The notes beneath the pieces are model-generated. The model saw nothing but the letters and a program-made list of their open reading frames with translations, searched no databases and was not told the origin of the DNA. A stretch of DNA of 64,000 bases from an uncultured Mediterraneibacter sp. (GTDB lineage: Bacteria > Bacillota > Clostridia > Lachnospirales > Lachnospiraceae): assembly GCA_944381935.1 (NCBI GenBank), contig CALWMN010000004.1, positions 1 to 64,000 of the forward strand, given 5' to 3'. Below are positions 26,753 through 35,304 of this stretch, one piece after another. How positions within the stretch are numbered: position 1 is the stretch's first letter; each line of letters begins with the position of its first letter. The position numbers were made by a program, and so were the translations under genes.

Positions 26753-26876
26753 TCTTTTATCAGGAACTATGCCTGTTCCGTATGATAATCACCGGAAGTG
26801 CCCAAAGGCACATTCCGGGATTGCAAGCGGTCGCCGAGGTCTCGGGCAAGCCCGGACTTTGGCTCGTCGCCGCTGC

Positions 26877-26919
26877 AAAAAAGGCTATGTCACCGGCGGT
26901 GCATGCTGATGACATAACC
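26877..26919 (-). terminator. Terminator after the LysR gene
   Basis: GGTTATGTCA (26919-26910) pairs with TGACATAGCC (26892-26883, one G-T pair) and is followed by TTTTTT. It lies five bases after the LysR stop codon and isolates the redox operon, which must have its own promoter. Between it and 26662 I see two more small hairpins (26792-26820, 26832-26845) but no gene. Confidence 0.8.
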
Positions 26920-26923
26920 ATTT

Positions 26924-27796
26924 TTAATGTTCCTGTATCGTCTGTACAAAAAGTGATGCCGCCTGTGAAAACAAATGGTTCTTCTTCCACAGGATCACGC
27001 TTCGGGTGACATGTACCGGAAATATCTGACGGAAACAGAGCACCGGATCCGCATGTATGGACAGGGCCCCATCCAGGCAGACTGCACACCCCATCCCCTC
27101 CTTCACCAGCAGCGCGCTGTTGGAAAGGATGTTGTAATACGCCGGAATATCCAAATGCCGCTCCTCACACTGCATCCAGTGAAGAATCTGGTTTTTGGCG
27201 TTTTCCCTTCCCGGCATGATCAGGGGATACTGCTTTATGTCCTCCACGGTTATCGTTCCCTTTTTGGCAAGCTCATGGTCACGCCGGACGAGGATCCCCC
27301 AGGTTTCATCCTGGGGAAGCCTTACATACTCGAATTTTGCGGTGTCGACAGGTTCCATCACAAGACCGATATCAAGCAGCCCGTGTTCTATCATCTCTTT
27401 GATGTTGTCTGCCATACCGTTATAAAGGTCAAACTGGACATCGGGATATTTCTCGCGAAATTCTTTCATGCAGACAGCCAGGGTATGGCTCCCCACAGCT
27501 TCTGTGGCTCCGATGCGGATAGTTCCGCAGATAATATCCTTCTGGTCTGTAAATGTATGTTCCAGTTTATCTGCAAGTTCTACGATCGTTTCTGCCTGCT
27601 GCTTGAACAGGAATCCGTCGTCCGTCAGCGTGACAGAACGTTTTCCCCTGATCAGCAGAGGCGTCCCCATCTCATCCTCCAGCTCCATCAGCTGACGGCT
27701 GAGGGTGGGCTGGGTGACATGGAGAATATCTGCCGCTCTCGTAATATTGCCTTCGTCCGCTACCGTCAGAAAATATTTCAGTACACGCAGCTCCAT
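26924..27796 (-). CDS. LysR-family transcriptional regulator
   Basis: This 290-residue regulator begins with a LysR helix-turn-helix (residues 1-60: ELRVLKYFLTVADEGNITRA, ADILHVTQPTLSRQLMELE), followed by the substrate-binding-like domain (GTIRIGATEAVGSHTLAVCM; VMEPVDTAKFEYVRLP). ATG 27796 follows AGGAGGGG. It lies 59 bp after the flavodoxin-lipoprotein gene on the same strand, so it may be cotranscribed with the aldo/keto reductase and that gene. Likely targets are the flanking redox operons; the effector is unknown. Confidence 0.92.
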   Translation of the reverse strand: MELRVLKYFLTVADEGNITRAADILHVTQPTLSRQLMELEDEMGTPLLIRGKRSVTLTDDGFLFKQQAETIVELADKLEHTFTDQKDIICGTIRIGATEAVGSHTLAVCMKEFREKYPDVQFDLYNGMADNIKEMIEHGLLDIGLVMEPVDTAKFEYVRLPQDETWGILVRRDHELAKKGTITVEDIKQYPLIMPGRENAKNQILHWMQCEERHLDIPAYYNILSNSALLVKEGMGCAVCLDGALSIHADPVLCFRQIFPVHVTRSVILWKKNHLFSQAASLFVQTIQEH

Positions 27797-27855
27797 CCTA
27801 TCCCCTCCTGCCACATAAAAGAACGGTTTTTCTCTTCATACAGATGACTTCCTCC

Positions 27856-28587
27856 TTAATATCCTATTTCAGAAACCCAGTCCCTGATATCCTCCCTGGA
27901 AGAAGATGCATCCTCTTCATAGCAATCAAAGATATCTTCCGAAATCACCGCATCCGGCACCGCCTCGGTGATGATCTTTACACTGTTTGCCAGCCCCCCT
28001 GTCCCGTGGGAACAGAATAAATATACCTGCTTGCCTGAAAGGTCATTTTCTTCCAGGAATGTCAACAGGGGCATGGGCACTCCATACCACCAGTTCGGAT
28101 ATCCCAGAAATACCGTGTCGTAGTCATCCAGATTTTCAACCCGCCCTTCCAGTTCCGGGCGTGCGTCCTCTCCCCGTTCCTGATTCGCCCGGTCCAGGCA
28201 CTCGTCCCAGTCACTGGGGTAGGGATCTGTCACGCGGATCGAGAAAAGATCGCCGCCGGTTTCCTCCTGTACCCATCCCGCAAGCTGCTGTACATTCCCC
28301 GGAGGTATCACGCTGGGCGAAGCCACAGCATCCACATCATCCGCGAGTACCGCATTATCCGCCCATGAAAAGTACGCAACAAGGATATTTTCGCCTGAAC
28401 CTGTACCGCTTACGCTATTCTCCGCGCTCTCCTCTTCTGCCGGAGGATCAGGCTGCGCGGCCTCATCGTTGTTCTCATTTGTCTTCTCAATTGCGGAAGA
28501 ATCTGCCGCTGTCTCAGGAGTGCTGCCGCAACCGGATACAGCAAAAACAAATCCGATACAAAAAACTGTCAAAATTCTTTTTTTCAT
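27856..28587 (-). CDS. Flavodoxin-domain lipoprotein (second copy)
   Basis: This 243-residue protein has a lipoprotein signal (ILTVFCIGFVFAVSGC, cysteine at about residue 20), an acidic linker of about 45 residues, and a flavodoxin domain: ENILVAYFSWADNAVLADDV, GDLFSIRVTDPYPSDWDECL, TVFLGYPNWWYGVPM and FCSHGTGGLANSV. The domain plan equals that of the 21637-22320 lipoprotein, but the sequence is clearly diverged, so it is not a recent duplicate. It lies 18 bp after the aldo/keto reductase gene. Export to the outer face of the membrane is predicted from the lipobox. Confidence 0.88.
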   Translation of the reverse strand: MKKRILTVFCIGFVFAVSGCGSTPETAADSSAIEKTNENNDEAAQPDPPAEEESAENSVSGTGSGENILVAYFSWADNAVLADDVDAVASPSVIPPGNVQQLAGWVQEETGGDLFSIRVTDPYPSDWDECLDRANQERGEDARPELEGRVENLDDYDTVFLGYPNWWYGVPMPLLTFLEENDLSGKQVYLFCSHGTGGLANSVKIITEAVPDAVISEDIFDCYEEDASSSREDIRDWVSEIGY

Positions 28588-28605
28588 ACTGTCCCCTGCT
28601 CTTTC

Positions 28606-29646
28606 TTATGAGAATTTCTGATCCCCGGCAGACCAGACATGTTCCTCTTTTGATGCCGCCTTTGTGTTCTGCGCCATCACGCCAACCAGCCTGTGCGGGA
28701 CATAGGCTTCTTCGAGCCAATTGATCTCTTTCTCCGTCAACACAAGATCTGCCGCCTTTGCCGCCCCCTCTATATGATGCAGCTTTGTCGCCCCGACCAC
28801 CGGCGCAGCCACCTTCGTCAAAAGCCACGCCAGTGCGACCTCTGTCATAGAAACGCCTCTTGCATCCGCCAGTTCTGCAACGCGCTGGATAATGATCTGA
28901 TCCTGCTTTGCAGTGGCGTCATATTTCAGTTTTGCATAGCTGTCTTCCTCCAGGCGCTTTGACGTCTCCCCCGGATGCCTGGAGAGCCTCCCTCCTGCCA
29001 GTGCACTGTATGGGGTCATCGCGATATTATCCTCCTCGCACAGCTTCGCCATTTCCCGTTCTTCTTCCCGGAAAATCAGATTATAGTGACCCTGGACCGA
29101 GACAAACTTTGCAAACCCCTCTTTTTCCGCCAGAGCGTTCGCCTTTGCAAGCTGCCATGCAAAGCAGTTTGATATCCCGATGTAACGGGCTTTTCCTGCT
29201 TTTACGACCCGGTTCAGCCCGTCCATAATATCATAGAGCGGCGTCTGGTAATCCCACATATGATAAATATACAGATCTACATAATCCATACCGAGGTTTT
29301 CCAGGCTTTTGTTGACCATTCTCTCGATATGCTGCTGCCCTGTGACCCCTGACTCTATATCCTCCTGCGTCCGGGGAAGGAATTTCGTCGCCACAACGAC
29401 ATCTTCCCTTTTGGCAAAATCCCGGAGCGCTCTTCCGACATATTGCTCGCTTGTCCCGCTCTGATAGGCGATAGCCGTATCATAAAAATTGACTCCCAGT
29501 TCTATCCCCCGCTTTATAATCTCTCTGGAATGTTCTTCGTCCAGCGTCCAGCTGTGCTGCCCGTTCTGCGCGTCGCCAAATCCCATACAGCCCATACAGA
29601 TACGCGACACCATTAAATCCGAGTTTCCTAATTTTATATACTTCAT
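28606..29646 (-). CDS. Aldo/keto reductase
   Basis: This 346-residue NADPH-dependent oxidoreductase has the AKR TIM barrel. ICMGCMGFGDAQNG is near residue 17, and the catalytic Asp and Tyr are in GVNFYDTAIAYQSGTSE near 52. The catalytic Lys is in VVVATKFLPR, and a histidine in VDLYIYHMWDY. Cofactor binding fits ARYIGISNCF and PVVGATKLHHIE. It has the general features of the YajO/Tas-like branch; the substrate is unknown. It is the first gene of the AKR-flavodoxin unit and has its own promoter (29670-29697). ATG at 29646 follows AAGGAGGAG. Confidence 0.92.
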   Translation of the reverse strand: MKYIKLGNSDLMVSRICMGCMGFGDAQNGQHSWTLDEEHSREIIKRGIELGVNFYDTAIAYQSGTSEQYVGRALRDFAKREDVVVATKFLPRTQEDIESGVTGQQHIERMVNKSLENLGMDYVDLYIYHMWDYQTPLYDIMDGLNRVVKAGKARYIGISNCFAWQLAKANALAEKEGFAKFVSVQGHYNLIFREEEREMAKLCEEDNIAMTPYSALAGGRLSRHPGETSKRLEEDSYAKLKYDATAKQDQIIIQRVAELADARGVSMTEVALAWLLTKVAAPVVGATKLHHIEGAAKAADLVLTEKEINWLEEAYVPHRLVGVMAQNTKAASKEEHVWSAGDQKFS

Positions 29647-29669
29647 TTTCTGCTCCTCCTTCTGTTTCT

Positions 29670-29697
29670 ATTATACCTGTAGTTATTCTTTACACAA
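29670..29697 (-). promoter_or_regulatory. Promoter of the aldo/keto reductase gene
   Basis: TTGTGT (29697-29692) and TATAAT (29675-29670) have a 16-bp spacer. The dyad ATAAC-TACA-GGTAT overlapping the -10 is a possible LysR-type site. Confidence 0.55.
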
Positions 29698-29779
29698 ATA
29701 CTTATCCTGTATGAAGAATAATACAGAAAACGCATACATGCCGTACCATTCCCTTTTGAACAGCCTGGAGAAATGGTCC

Positions 29780-29803
29780 GGAGCCGCCCTCTCGGGCGAC
29801 TCC
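29780..29803 (-). terminator. Hairpin after the MATE gene
   Basis: GGAGTCGCCC (29803-29794) pairs with GGGCGGCTCC (29789-29780) around GAGA. No T tract follows, so it is a probable but atypical terminator 17 bp after the MATE stop codon. Confidence 0.5.
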
Positions 29804-29820
29804 TTTGTAAGCTTCAGATG

Positions 29821-31179
29821 CTATACTGCCTGCAGCTGCCGTATTGTTTTTTTCCTGACAAAATAAAGACACACCGCCTGCATGAGGATCGTAACGATCC
29901 AGGAGGCCGGATAAGAAATAAAAAGGAAAGAGAGCGACCTGTGATGCGGGAAAAACGCAAAGATCCACAGGATCCTCAGTCCGACAGTCCCGATCACGGA
30001 AAGGATCATGGGAACCGCGGAATGCCCCATCCCCCGGAGCGCCCCCGGGATCAGGTCCATGATGCCGCAGAGGAAATAGGGAACCGTTGTAATGGACAGG
30101 ATATCCAGCCCGCACCGGATCACATCTGCCTCCGACGTGTAGATCCGAAGGACCTGCGCCCCGAATACATACGCTCCCACCCCCAGTATCAGCGAAACCC
30201 CTGCCGACAGGACCACGCAGTCTGCGAGCACGCGGTCCATCCGTTTCTGCTTCCCGACACTGTAATTCTGGCTGGTAAAGCTCATGCATGCCTGTGTGAC
30301 GGCATTTACCGCAACATATAAAAATCCGAGGATATTATTGGCAGCCGTGTAGCCTGCCATTGCGGTCGAGCCAAAAGAGTTTACCGAGGACTGCAGCAGT
30401 GCGTTGGAGAAGTTGATTACGGTGCTCTGGATTCCAGCCGGTATGCCGACCTGGAAGATACGTTTCAGATAGACCCATCTGACCGTAAGTTTGGAAAAGC
30501 AAAGCTGATAACTCCCTTCCGTCCTGTGGAGGCACCACACTACGAGAATACAGGATATGAACTGTGAAGCCACTGTCCCGACCGCCACACCTGCTACTCC
30601 CAGCGGGATCACGATGACCAGAAGCAGATCCAGCGCCACATTTGCCAGTCCTGCCGCCATGAGAAAGAGCAGCGGTCTCTTCGTGTCACCGACTGCCCTT
30701 AAGATCGACGCCCCATAGTTATAGACCATGAAAAACGGCATCCCCAGGAAATAAATCCTCATATATGTCACGGACAGGCCAATCACATTTTCAGGCGTAT
30801 CCATCAGCTCCAGCGCTGCCCGGGAAGCGCCCTGTCCGATAAATGCCATAACAACGCCGCTGATAACCGCCAGTGCGACCGCAGTATGTACCATATCCGA
30901 CATTTCCTTTTCCCGTCCCGATGCAAAATACCGGGCAGCAAGAACATTCGCCCCTACCGATATCCCGATAAACAGATTGGTAAAAGTATTAATCAGCGCT
31001 GTCGTTGACCCGACTGCCGCCAGAGCCTGGCTGTCGGTGAATCTTCCGATCACGATGATATCAACAGCATTGAACATAAGCTGCAAGATACTGGAAAGCA
31101 TGAGCGGAAGTGAAAAAGAGATCAGCTTATCCATGATCGAGCCGCTGCACATATCAATTTCATACTTATTCCGTTTCAA
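29821..31179 (-). CDS. MATE-family multidrug/cation efflux protein
   Basis: This 452-residue protein has twelve predicted membrane segments in two related halves, with the MATE signature PLMLSSILQLMFNAVDIIVI near residue 25 and GISVGANVLAARYFASG near 75. It would export drugs or other organic compounds using a sodium or proton gradient. The start codon is TTG at 31179, supported by GAGGAGG eight bases upstream. It follows aroD by 33 bp on the same strand. Substrates cannot be read from sequence. Confidence 0.9.
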   Translation of the reverse strand: MKRNKYEIDMCSGSIMDKLISFSLPLMLSSILQLMFNAVDIIVIGRFTDSQALAAVGSTTALINTFTNLFIGISVGANVLAARYFASGREKEMSDMVHTAVALAVISGVVMAFIGQGASRAALELMDTPENVIGLSVTYMRIYFLGMPFFMVYNYGASILRAVGDTKRPLLFLMAAGLANVALDLLLVIVIPLGVAGVAVGTVASQFISCILVVWCLHRTEGSYQLCFSKLTVRWVYLKRIFQVGIPAGIQSTVINFSNALLQSSVNSFGSTAMAGYTAANNILGFLYVAVNAVTQACMSFTSQNYSVGKQKRMDRVLADCVVLSAGVSLILGVGAYVFGAQVLRIYTSEADVIRCGLDILSITTVPYFLCGIMDLIPGALRGMGHSAVPMILSVIGTVGLRILWIFAFFPHHRSLSFLFISYPASWIVTILMQAVCLYFVRKKTIRQLQAV

Positions 31180-31212
31180 TGTCCGTCCCTCCTCAAAGCA
31201 TTGGACCTGCCT

Positions 31213-31974
31213 TTACATATTCTTGTGGAGAAGTTTCAGCATCGTACGGAGCTCTTCCGCCTCCATCTGCCCCGGTGCAGACGCTTTCCCGGCCGTCCCG
31301 AACGTCAGGGCAGAGCCGAACACCTCTCCGCACAGGCGGCTGATCACGCCTTGCCCTGACATGGACATGGTAATGACCGGGCGGTCCGCATGCTCAGCCG
31401 TCATCTCCTCCGTAGCTTCCAGAAGGGCGAGAACATCCTTCCTGCTCTGCGGCATCACCGCAATCTTCAGGATGTCCGCCCCAAGTTCCTGCATCCTGCA
31501 GAGGCGGGATACAATCTCATCCTTCTCCGGTGTCTTGTGGAAATCATGATACGATACGATGACTTTCACCCCATATTCACGGGCAGTGTTGATAATGCTT
31601 TTTACTTCGCTGTCACCGGCAGACATCTCGGCGTCCACAAGGTCGATCAGTCCTGTACGGGACGCCCTCTGGTTGAGTTTTACATACTCGTCTGGCGCAA
31701 TGGATTTTTCTCCTCCCTCTTGTGCCGTTCGGAAGGTAAACAGAAGCGGGGCCTCCCCGAGTATATCCCTTACCTTTTTCAGTGTTTCTTCTGTCTTCCC
31801 AATGTCAAAGATATCCTCGTACCAGTCCGCCCTCCACTCTACGACGTCAGCCGGGGACCCAACGGCTGCCTCTGCCGCCTTTTGTATTTCTTCTTCTGTA
31901 GTTCCCGTAATCGGGACACAGATCTTCGGTATCCCGGAGCCGATCTCAAGATCTCGTATTTTTACTGGTTTCAT
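31213..31974 (-). CDS. aroD: 3-dehydroquinate dehydratase, type I
   Basis: This 253-residue enzyme makes 3-dehydroshikimate in the shikimate pathway by Schiff-base chemistry. The catalytic His is in VIVSYHDFHKTP near residue 140 and the Schiff-base Lys in GADILKIAVMPQS near 168. ADVVEWRADWYED near 47 and VITMSMSGQG near 202 are further type I marks. ATG 31974 is chosen because the length then matches the usual 252 residues; AAGGAG is ten bases upstream. It is followed closely by the MATE gene, not by other aro genes. Confidence 0.93.
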   Translation of the reverse strand: MKPVKIRDLEIGSGIPKICVPITGTTEEEIQKAAEAAVGSPADVVEWRADWYEDIFDIGKTEETLKKVRDILGEAPLLFTFRTAQEGGEKSIAPDEYVKLNQRASRTGLIDLVDAEMSAGDSEVKSIINTAREYGVKVIVSYHDFHKTPEKDEIVSRLCRMQELGADILKIAVMPQSRKDVLALLEATEEMTAEHADRPVITMSMSGQGVISRLCGEVFGSALTFGTAGKASAPGQMEAEELRTMLKLLHKNM

Positions 31975-32037
31975 ACATCCGTTTCTCCTTGTCACAATAT
32001 CCCCCTTGTCGGCCAGACGGCGCTCCCCAGCCGATCT

Positions 32038-32336
32038 TCATACATACTTGCCAAGCTTTAAAGCTGCCCTTTCCCAGCTTGGCAAACGCTTTTCGCACCG
32101 TGTCACGGCTCGCATGATATCCTCCTTGTCAGAGCGGCAGGAAACGCATGCCTGTTCCTGATCCATTATCATAAGGATACCAGAAATTTCATTATCTGCA
32201 AATATTCTTTTTTGTATATTCTTCTCTATTTTACGCAAACAAGCCCCTCTTTGAGCGCCTGCCCGACTGCAAGCGTGGGAACTTTTACACTCTCTGTCAG
32301 CGCGCAGGGCCTTTCCTTAAGAAACGGATGGAGCTC
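32038..32336 (-). other. Possible decayed coding fragments between aroD and a flavodoxin gene
   Basis: Two short minus-strand frames look protein-like but lack a complete gene: 32226-32336 contains ALTESVKVPTLAVGQALKEG and ends with TAG, without a start codon; 32038-32238 contains SDKEDIMRAVTRCEKRLPSW with a start but only a weak ribosome site. I do not recognise either. The rest of the 31975-32412 gap holds the flavodoxin terminator. Confidence 0.25.
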
Positions 32337-32353
32337 TCATTATCACTTTATAC

Positions 32354-32384
32354 AAAAACAGCAGCCAGGCAAAAGCCTGACTGC
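32354..32384 (-). terminator. Terminator after a flavodoxin gene
   Basis: GCAGTCAGGC (32384-32375) pairs with GCCTGGCTGC (32370-32361, one mismatch), loop TTTT, followed by TGTTTTTG on the minus strand. Confidence 0.8.
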
Positions 32385-32412
32385 CGCCGGACATGTCATC
32401 TGCTATACAGGC

Positions 32413-32886
32413 CTATAATCTCTCCACCCATTTTTTCAGCTTCTCCACAGACGGGTTTCCATTCAGGAGCTTTCCCTCCCGGACAGTGGCGCCCGGACAG
32501 CTTGGTGCAAGCCCCTGCACGGTCTTTCCGAATCCGCTTCCCCCGGAGGTGGCAAACAGGATAATTTCCTTCCCCGAAAAGTCGTAGCTCTCGAGAAACG
32601 TATTGACGATCGTCGGAGCGACATACCACCAGATTGGGAATCCCAGGAAAATCCTGTCATGGGACGCGATATCCGCCTCCTTATCCGCCAGCTCTGGGCG
32701 GAACGTCCGGTCATTCATCTCCACGGAGCTGCGGGATTTCTTATCCATCCAGTCCAGGTCAGCCTGTGTGTAAGGCACGGCAGGGGTGATCTCATATAAA
32801 TCCGCCTCTGCTGCCTGCGCAAGCCTCTTTGCCGTCTCTTTTGTCGTTCCGCTCGCAGAAAAATATGCTACAAGTGTCCTGCCCAT
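32413..32886 (-). CDS. Flavodoxin-family protein
   Basis: This 157-residue cytoplasmic protein is a compact flavodoxin: RTLVAYFSASGTTKETAKRL (residues 3-22) is the FMN phosphate loop, followed by ADLYEITPAVPYTQADLDWM, RIFLGFPIWWYVAPTIV and LFATSGGSGFGKTV. It is the fourth flavodoxin-fold protein of this type within 11 kb. It stands alone, with its own promoter (TAGACA-17-TATAAT) and terminator. The shared motif upstream suggests coregulation with the 26101-26661 flavodoxin. Confidence 0.9.
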   Translation of the reverse strand: MGRTLVAYFSASGTTKETAKRLAQAAEADLYEITPAVPYTQADLDWMDKKSRSSVEMNDRTFRPELADKEADIASHDRIFLGFPIWWYVAPTIVNTFLESYDFSGKEIILFATSGGSGFGKTVQGLAPSCPGATVREGKLLNGNPSVEKLKKWVERL

Positions 32887-32921
32887 ACTATCAGCCTTCC
32901 TTTCTATCTTTACTGGTTCCT

Positions 32922-32957
32922 ATTATAGAACTCATGAGACCGGATGTCTAATGCCTG
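32922..32957 (-). promoter_or_regulatory. Promoter and shared motif of the lone flavodoxin gene
   Basis: TAGACA (32950-32945) and TATAAT (32927-32922) are separated by 17 bp. The -35 lies inside CAGGCATTAGACA (32957-32945), which matches 26752-26740 at 12 of 13 positions. AGAC and GTCT form a small dyad next to it. Confidence 0.6.
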
Positions 32958-32996
32958 CTGATTATCTGATCCCATGCTTTTTGTGCATATTATTTC

Positions 32997-33323
32997 TTAA
33001 AATACCGTCTGCACCAGAAGCATGTAGCACACTGTGCCTCCGGCAATAGACAGCAGCATCTGGCGTTTCCACACATGCAGGACAATCACCAGCAGGATCG
33101 AGAGCATTTCCGGGACGCCGTGGCTGCCTGCCAGGACGCTCACGTCCTTCAGGCTGTAGATGACAAGGAGCCCGAACACTGCGGACGGAAGGACTTTTCC
33201 GAGATATTGTATGTATTTCGGCGTCGGTTTCCCGGCAGGGAAAACGAGAAAGGGCAGGAACCTCGTAACCGCAGTCCCGAGCACTACCATTGCCACTGTT
33301 ATGATCTGTTGTGTCAGCGTCAT
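32997..33323 (-). CDS. azlD: AzlD-type branched-chain amino acid exporter subunit
   Basis: This 108-residue membrane protein has three to four hydrophobic helices and the AzlD pattern: [20 protein letters not shown] near residue 20 and [18 protein letters not shown] near 42. AzlD works with AzlC to export branched-chain amino acids or related compounds. Its start overlaps the azlC stop by four bases. It is the last gene of the purine/NAD run. Confidence 0.9.
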   Translation of the reverse strand: MTLTQQIITVAMVVLGTAVTRFLPFLVFPAGKPTPKYIQYLGKVLPSAVFGLLVIYSLKDVSVLAGSHGVPEMLSILLVIVLHVWKRQMLLSIAGGTVCYMLLVQTVF

Positions 33324-34033
33324 TGTATCTCTCCCCCTCTCTGGAGCGGGCGCCTCATCAGTGTCAGAACCGCAAGGATGGCAAGCATGGCCGGTATGAT
33401 AAAATCATCGGCTCCAAACACAGCAAGGCACAGCAGGGATATCCCCAGTCCCAAAAGCGAACTTGTATGGTTCCTTTCTTTGAGCCACTGCTCCAGAAAG
33501 ATCACCACAAACATGGCTGTCATGACAAACTCAAGTCCCTCTGTGCTGAAATGGATCAGGGACCCGAATATCCCGCCCAGCGTCGCCCCGAAAAACCAGT
33601 AGAAGTGGTTCAGCAAAGTGACGAAGAACATAAACCATCCTCTGTCCACATCTTCTGGAATGTCCGCGGTGTAATTGATCGAAAAGCTTTCATCACACAT
33701 TCCAAAGATCAGATAAAATTTCTTCCAGCCTGTGCCTCTGTATTTATCCAGCATGGATATTCCGTAAAAGAGATGCCTTGCATTGATCATCAGCGTCATT
33801 GTAAACGCCTGCAGGGGGTCGAATGCCCCCAGCAGCATATTGACGGTCACAAACTCGATCGAGCCGGCAAAAATCGTAACACTCATCAGCATCGGATACC
33901 AGAAGCTGAACCCGGATACGTTCATATAAATCCCATATGTAAGCCCGAGGAACCAGAAACCGGCAAAAATCGGTATCGTATAAGGAAAGGCTGTAACAAA
34001 TGCCTTTTTCAGCATTTTAGATTTTGACTGCAT
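33320..34033 (-). CDS. azlC: AzlC-type branched-chain amino acid exporter subunit
   Basis: This 237-residue membrane protein has AzlC features: [17 protein letters not shown] near residue 21, [20 protein letters not shown] near 54, [17 protein letters not shown] near 80 and [10 protein letters not shown] near 110. It pairs with AzlD. The coding region begins 25 bp inside the 3' end of the guanine deaminase gene. That location is odd for an amino acid exporter, and its cargo here may differ from branched-chain amino acids. Confidence 0.9.
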   Translation of the reverse strand: MQSKSKMLKKAFVTAFPYTIPIFAGFWFLGLTYGIYMNVSGFSFWYPMLMSVTIFAGSIEFVTVNMLLGAFDPLQAFTMTLMINARHLFYGISMLDKYRGTGWKKFYLIFGMCDESFSINYTADIPEDVDRGWFMFFVTLLNHFYWFFGATLGGIFGSLIHFSTEGLEFVMTAMFVVIFLEQWLKERNHTSSLLGLGISLLCLAVFGADDFIIPAMLAILAVLTLMRRPLQRGGEIQ

Positions 34034-35304
34034 ACTTCTTCCCCCCTGACAAACTTTGCACGGACTTCCCGCTCATCTGCAAGAAAGATCATCCTCTCAA
34101 GCCTGCTTCGGACATCGGGCAGGCGGGGAGAGGCAAGCCTTCTGTCATCCAGCACGACCGCGTCAAACTCATACCCCGGTTCAAAACTTCCCACTTTTCC
34201 GAAAAAGCTTCCCCCGCCTTTTGTCGCCATATGGAACACTTCCTCCACTGTCAGCGGCTTTAAAGTGCCGTCCTGTATCCTCCACCGCAGCTTCGACGCG
34301 CGGATGGCATGCGCCATTGCGGCAAACAGATTTTCCGTAGTCCCGGCAGCGATATCGCTCCCCAGGCCGACCCGGATGCCTTCGTCGAGAAACCGCCGGA
34401 CAGGCGCAATCCCGGAGGAGACATTCATATTCGATTCCGGGCAGTGCGCAACGAACACGCCGTTCTCTTTCATCCTCTGGATCTCATTCTCGCCGCTGTA
34501 GACGCAGTGCGCCATGACAGCCGGGGACTCTGTCCCGAAAAGTCCGAACCTGTCATATGCATCCGCGTAACATGACGCCCACGGGCAGAGTTCTTTCACC
34601 CATTTTACCTCGTCTGTATTTTCAGAAAGATGGGACTGGACCGGCAGCCGGTACTCCTTTGCAAGCGCCCCAAGCTTTTCTAACAGTTCATCGGAGCAGC
34701 TCGGAATAAACCGGGGCGTCAGGATCGGGGCAGTATTTGCATACTTCCTGCCGATGACGTCCCGGATCCATTTCTTTGTCTCCTTTGCCGACTCTTCTGT
34801 CCCCTCCCTGATATCGTCGGGACAGTTCCGGTCCATATTCACTTTGCCCACAAATGTGACAAGACCGCTCTTCTCCAGCATATCCATCAGAAGCAGCGCG
34901 GCCTCACGGTGCACTGTGGCAAAGATACACGCCCTTGTCACAGCGCTCTTTTGCAGCCCTGCCGTAAAGATCCGGTACGCCTTTTCTGCGTATTCTGCCT
35001 CCCGGTATCTGGCTTCTTCCGGAAACGTGTTTTTCTCAAGCCACTCCAGAAGTTCCATGTCCATCCCGTATCCCCGGAACGCATACTGCGGCGCATGAGT
35101 ATGAAGGTCGGTCAGGCCCGGGACAATCAGGCAGTCCCCATAGTCACAGACCGGGTTGCCTCCCAGGCGAAAGGGGAGCGTCTGATAGACGCCCTTCACA
35201 AATCCGTCCTCACAGACCAGATATCCATGCTCACAGATCTCCAGTCCTGTTCTGTTTTTGCTGTATATGATATTTCCCTTTAAAATAAAAACCGATTTTC
35301 TCAT
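34009..35304 (-). CDS. guaD: Guanine deaminase
   Basis: This 431-residue amidohydrolase converts guanine to xanthine. The guanine-deaminase form of the metal site is visible: PGLTDLHTHAPQYAFRG near residue 63, QSHLSENTDEV near 232, MAHCVYSG near 268 and GLGSDIAAGTTEN near 315, with zinc ligands His, His, His, His and Asp. It overlaps XdhC by four bases and azlC by 25 bases. Its product would be the substrate of xanthine dehydrogenase, whose maturation the next upstream genes serve, although no dehydrogenase gene is seen in the window. Confidence 0.92.
   Translation of the reverse strand: MRKSVFILKGNIIYSKNRTGLEICEHGYLVCEDGFVKGVYQTLPFRLGGNPVCDYGDCLIVPGLTDLHTHAPQYAFRGYGMDMELLEWLEKNTFPEEARYREAEYAEKAYRIFTAGLQKSAVTRACIFATVHREAALLLMDMLEKSGLVTFVGKVNMDRNCPDDIREGTEESAKETKKWIRDVIGRKYANTAPILTPRFIPSCSDELLEKLGALAKEYRLPVQSHLSENTDEVKWVKELCPWASCYADAYDRFGLFGTESPAVMAHCVYSGENEIQRMKENGVFVAHCPESNMNVSSGIAPVRRFLDEGIRVGLGSDIAAGTTENLFAAMAHAIRASKLRWRIQDGTLKPLTVEEVFHMATKGGGSFFGKVGSFEPGYEFDAVVLDDRRLASPRLPDVRSRLERMIFLADEREVRAKFVRGEEVCSQNLKC

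Noticed and set aside
26782-27009. A small plus-strand frame upstream of and overlapping the LysR 3' end
   Set aside because: It has no ribosome site, overlaps the LysR gene in antisense, and much of it is explained by terminator hairpins.
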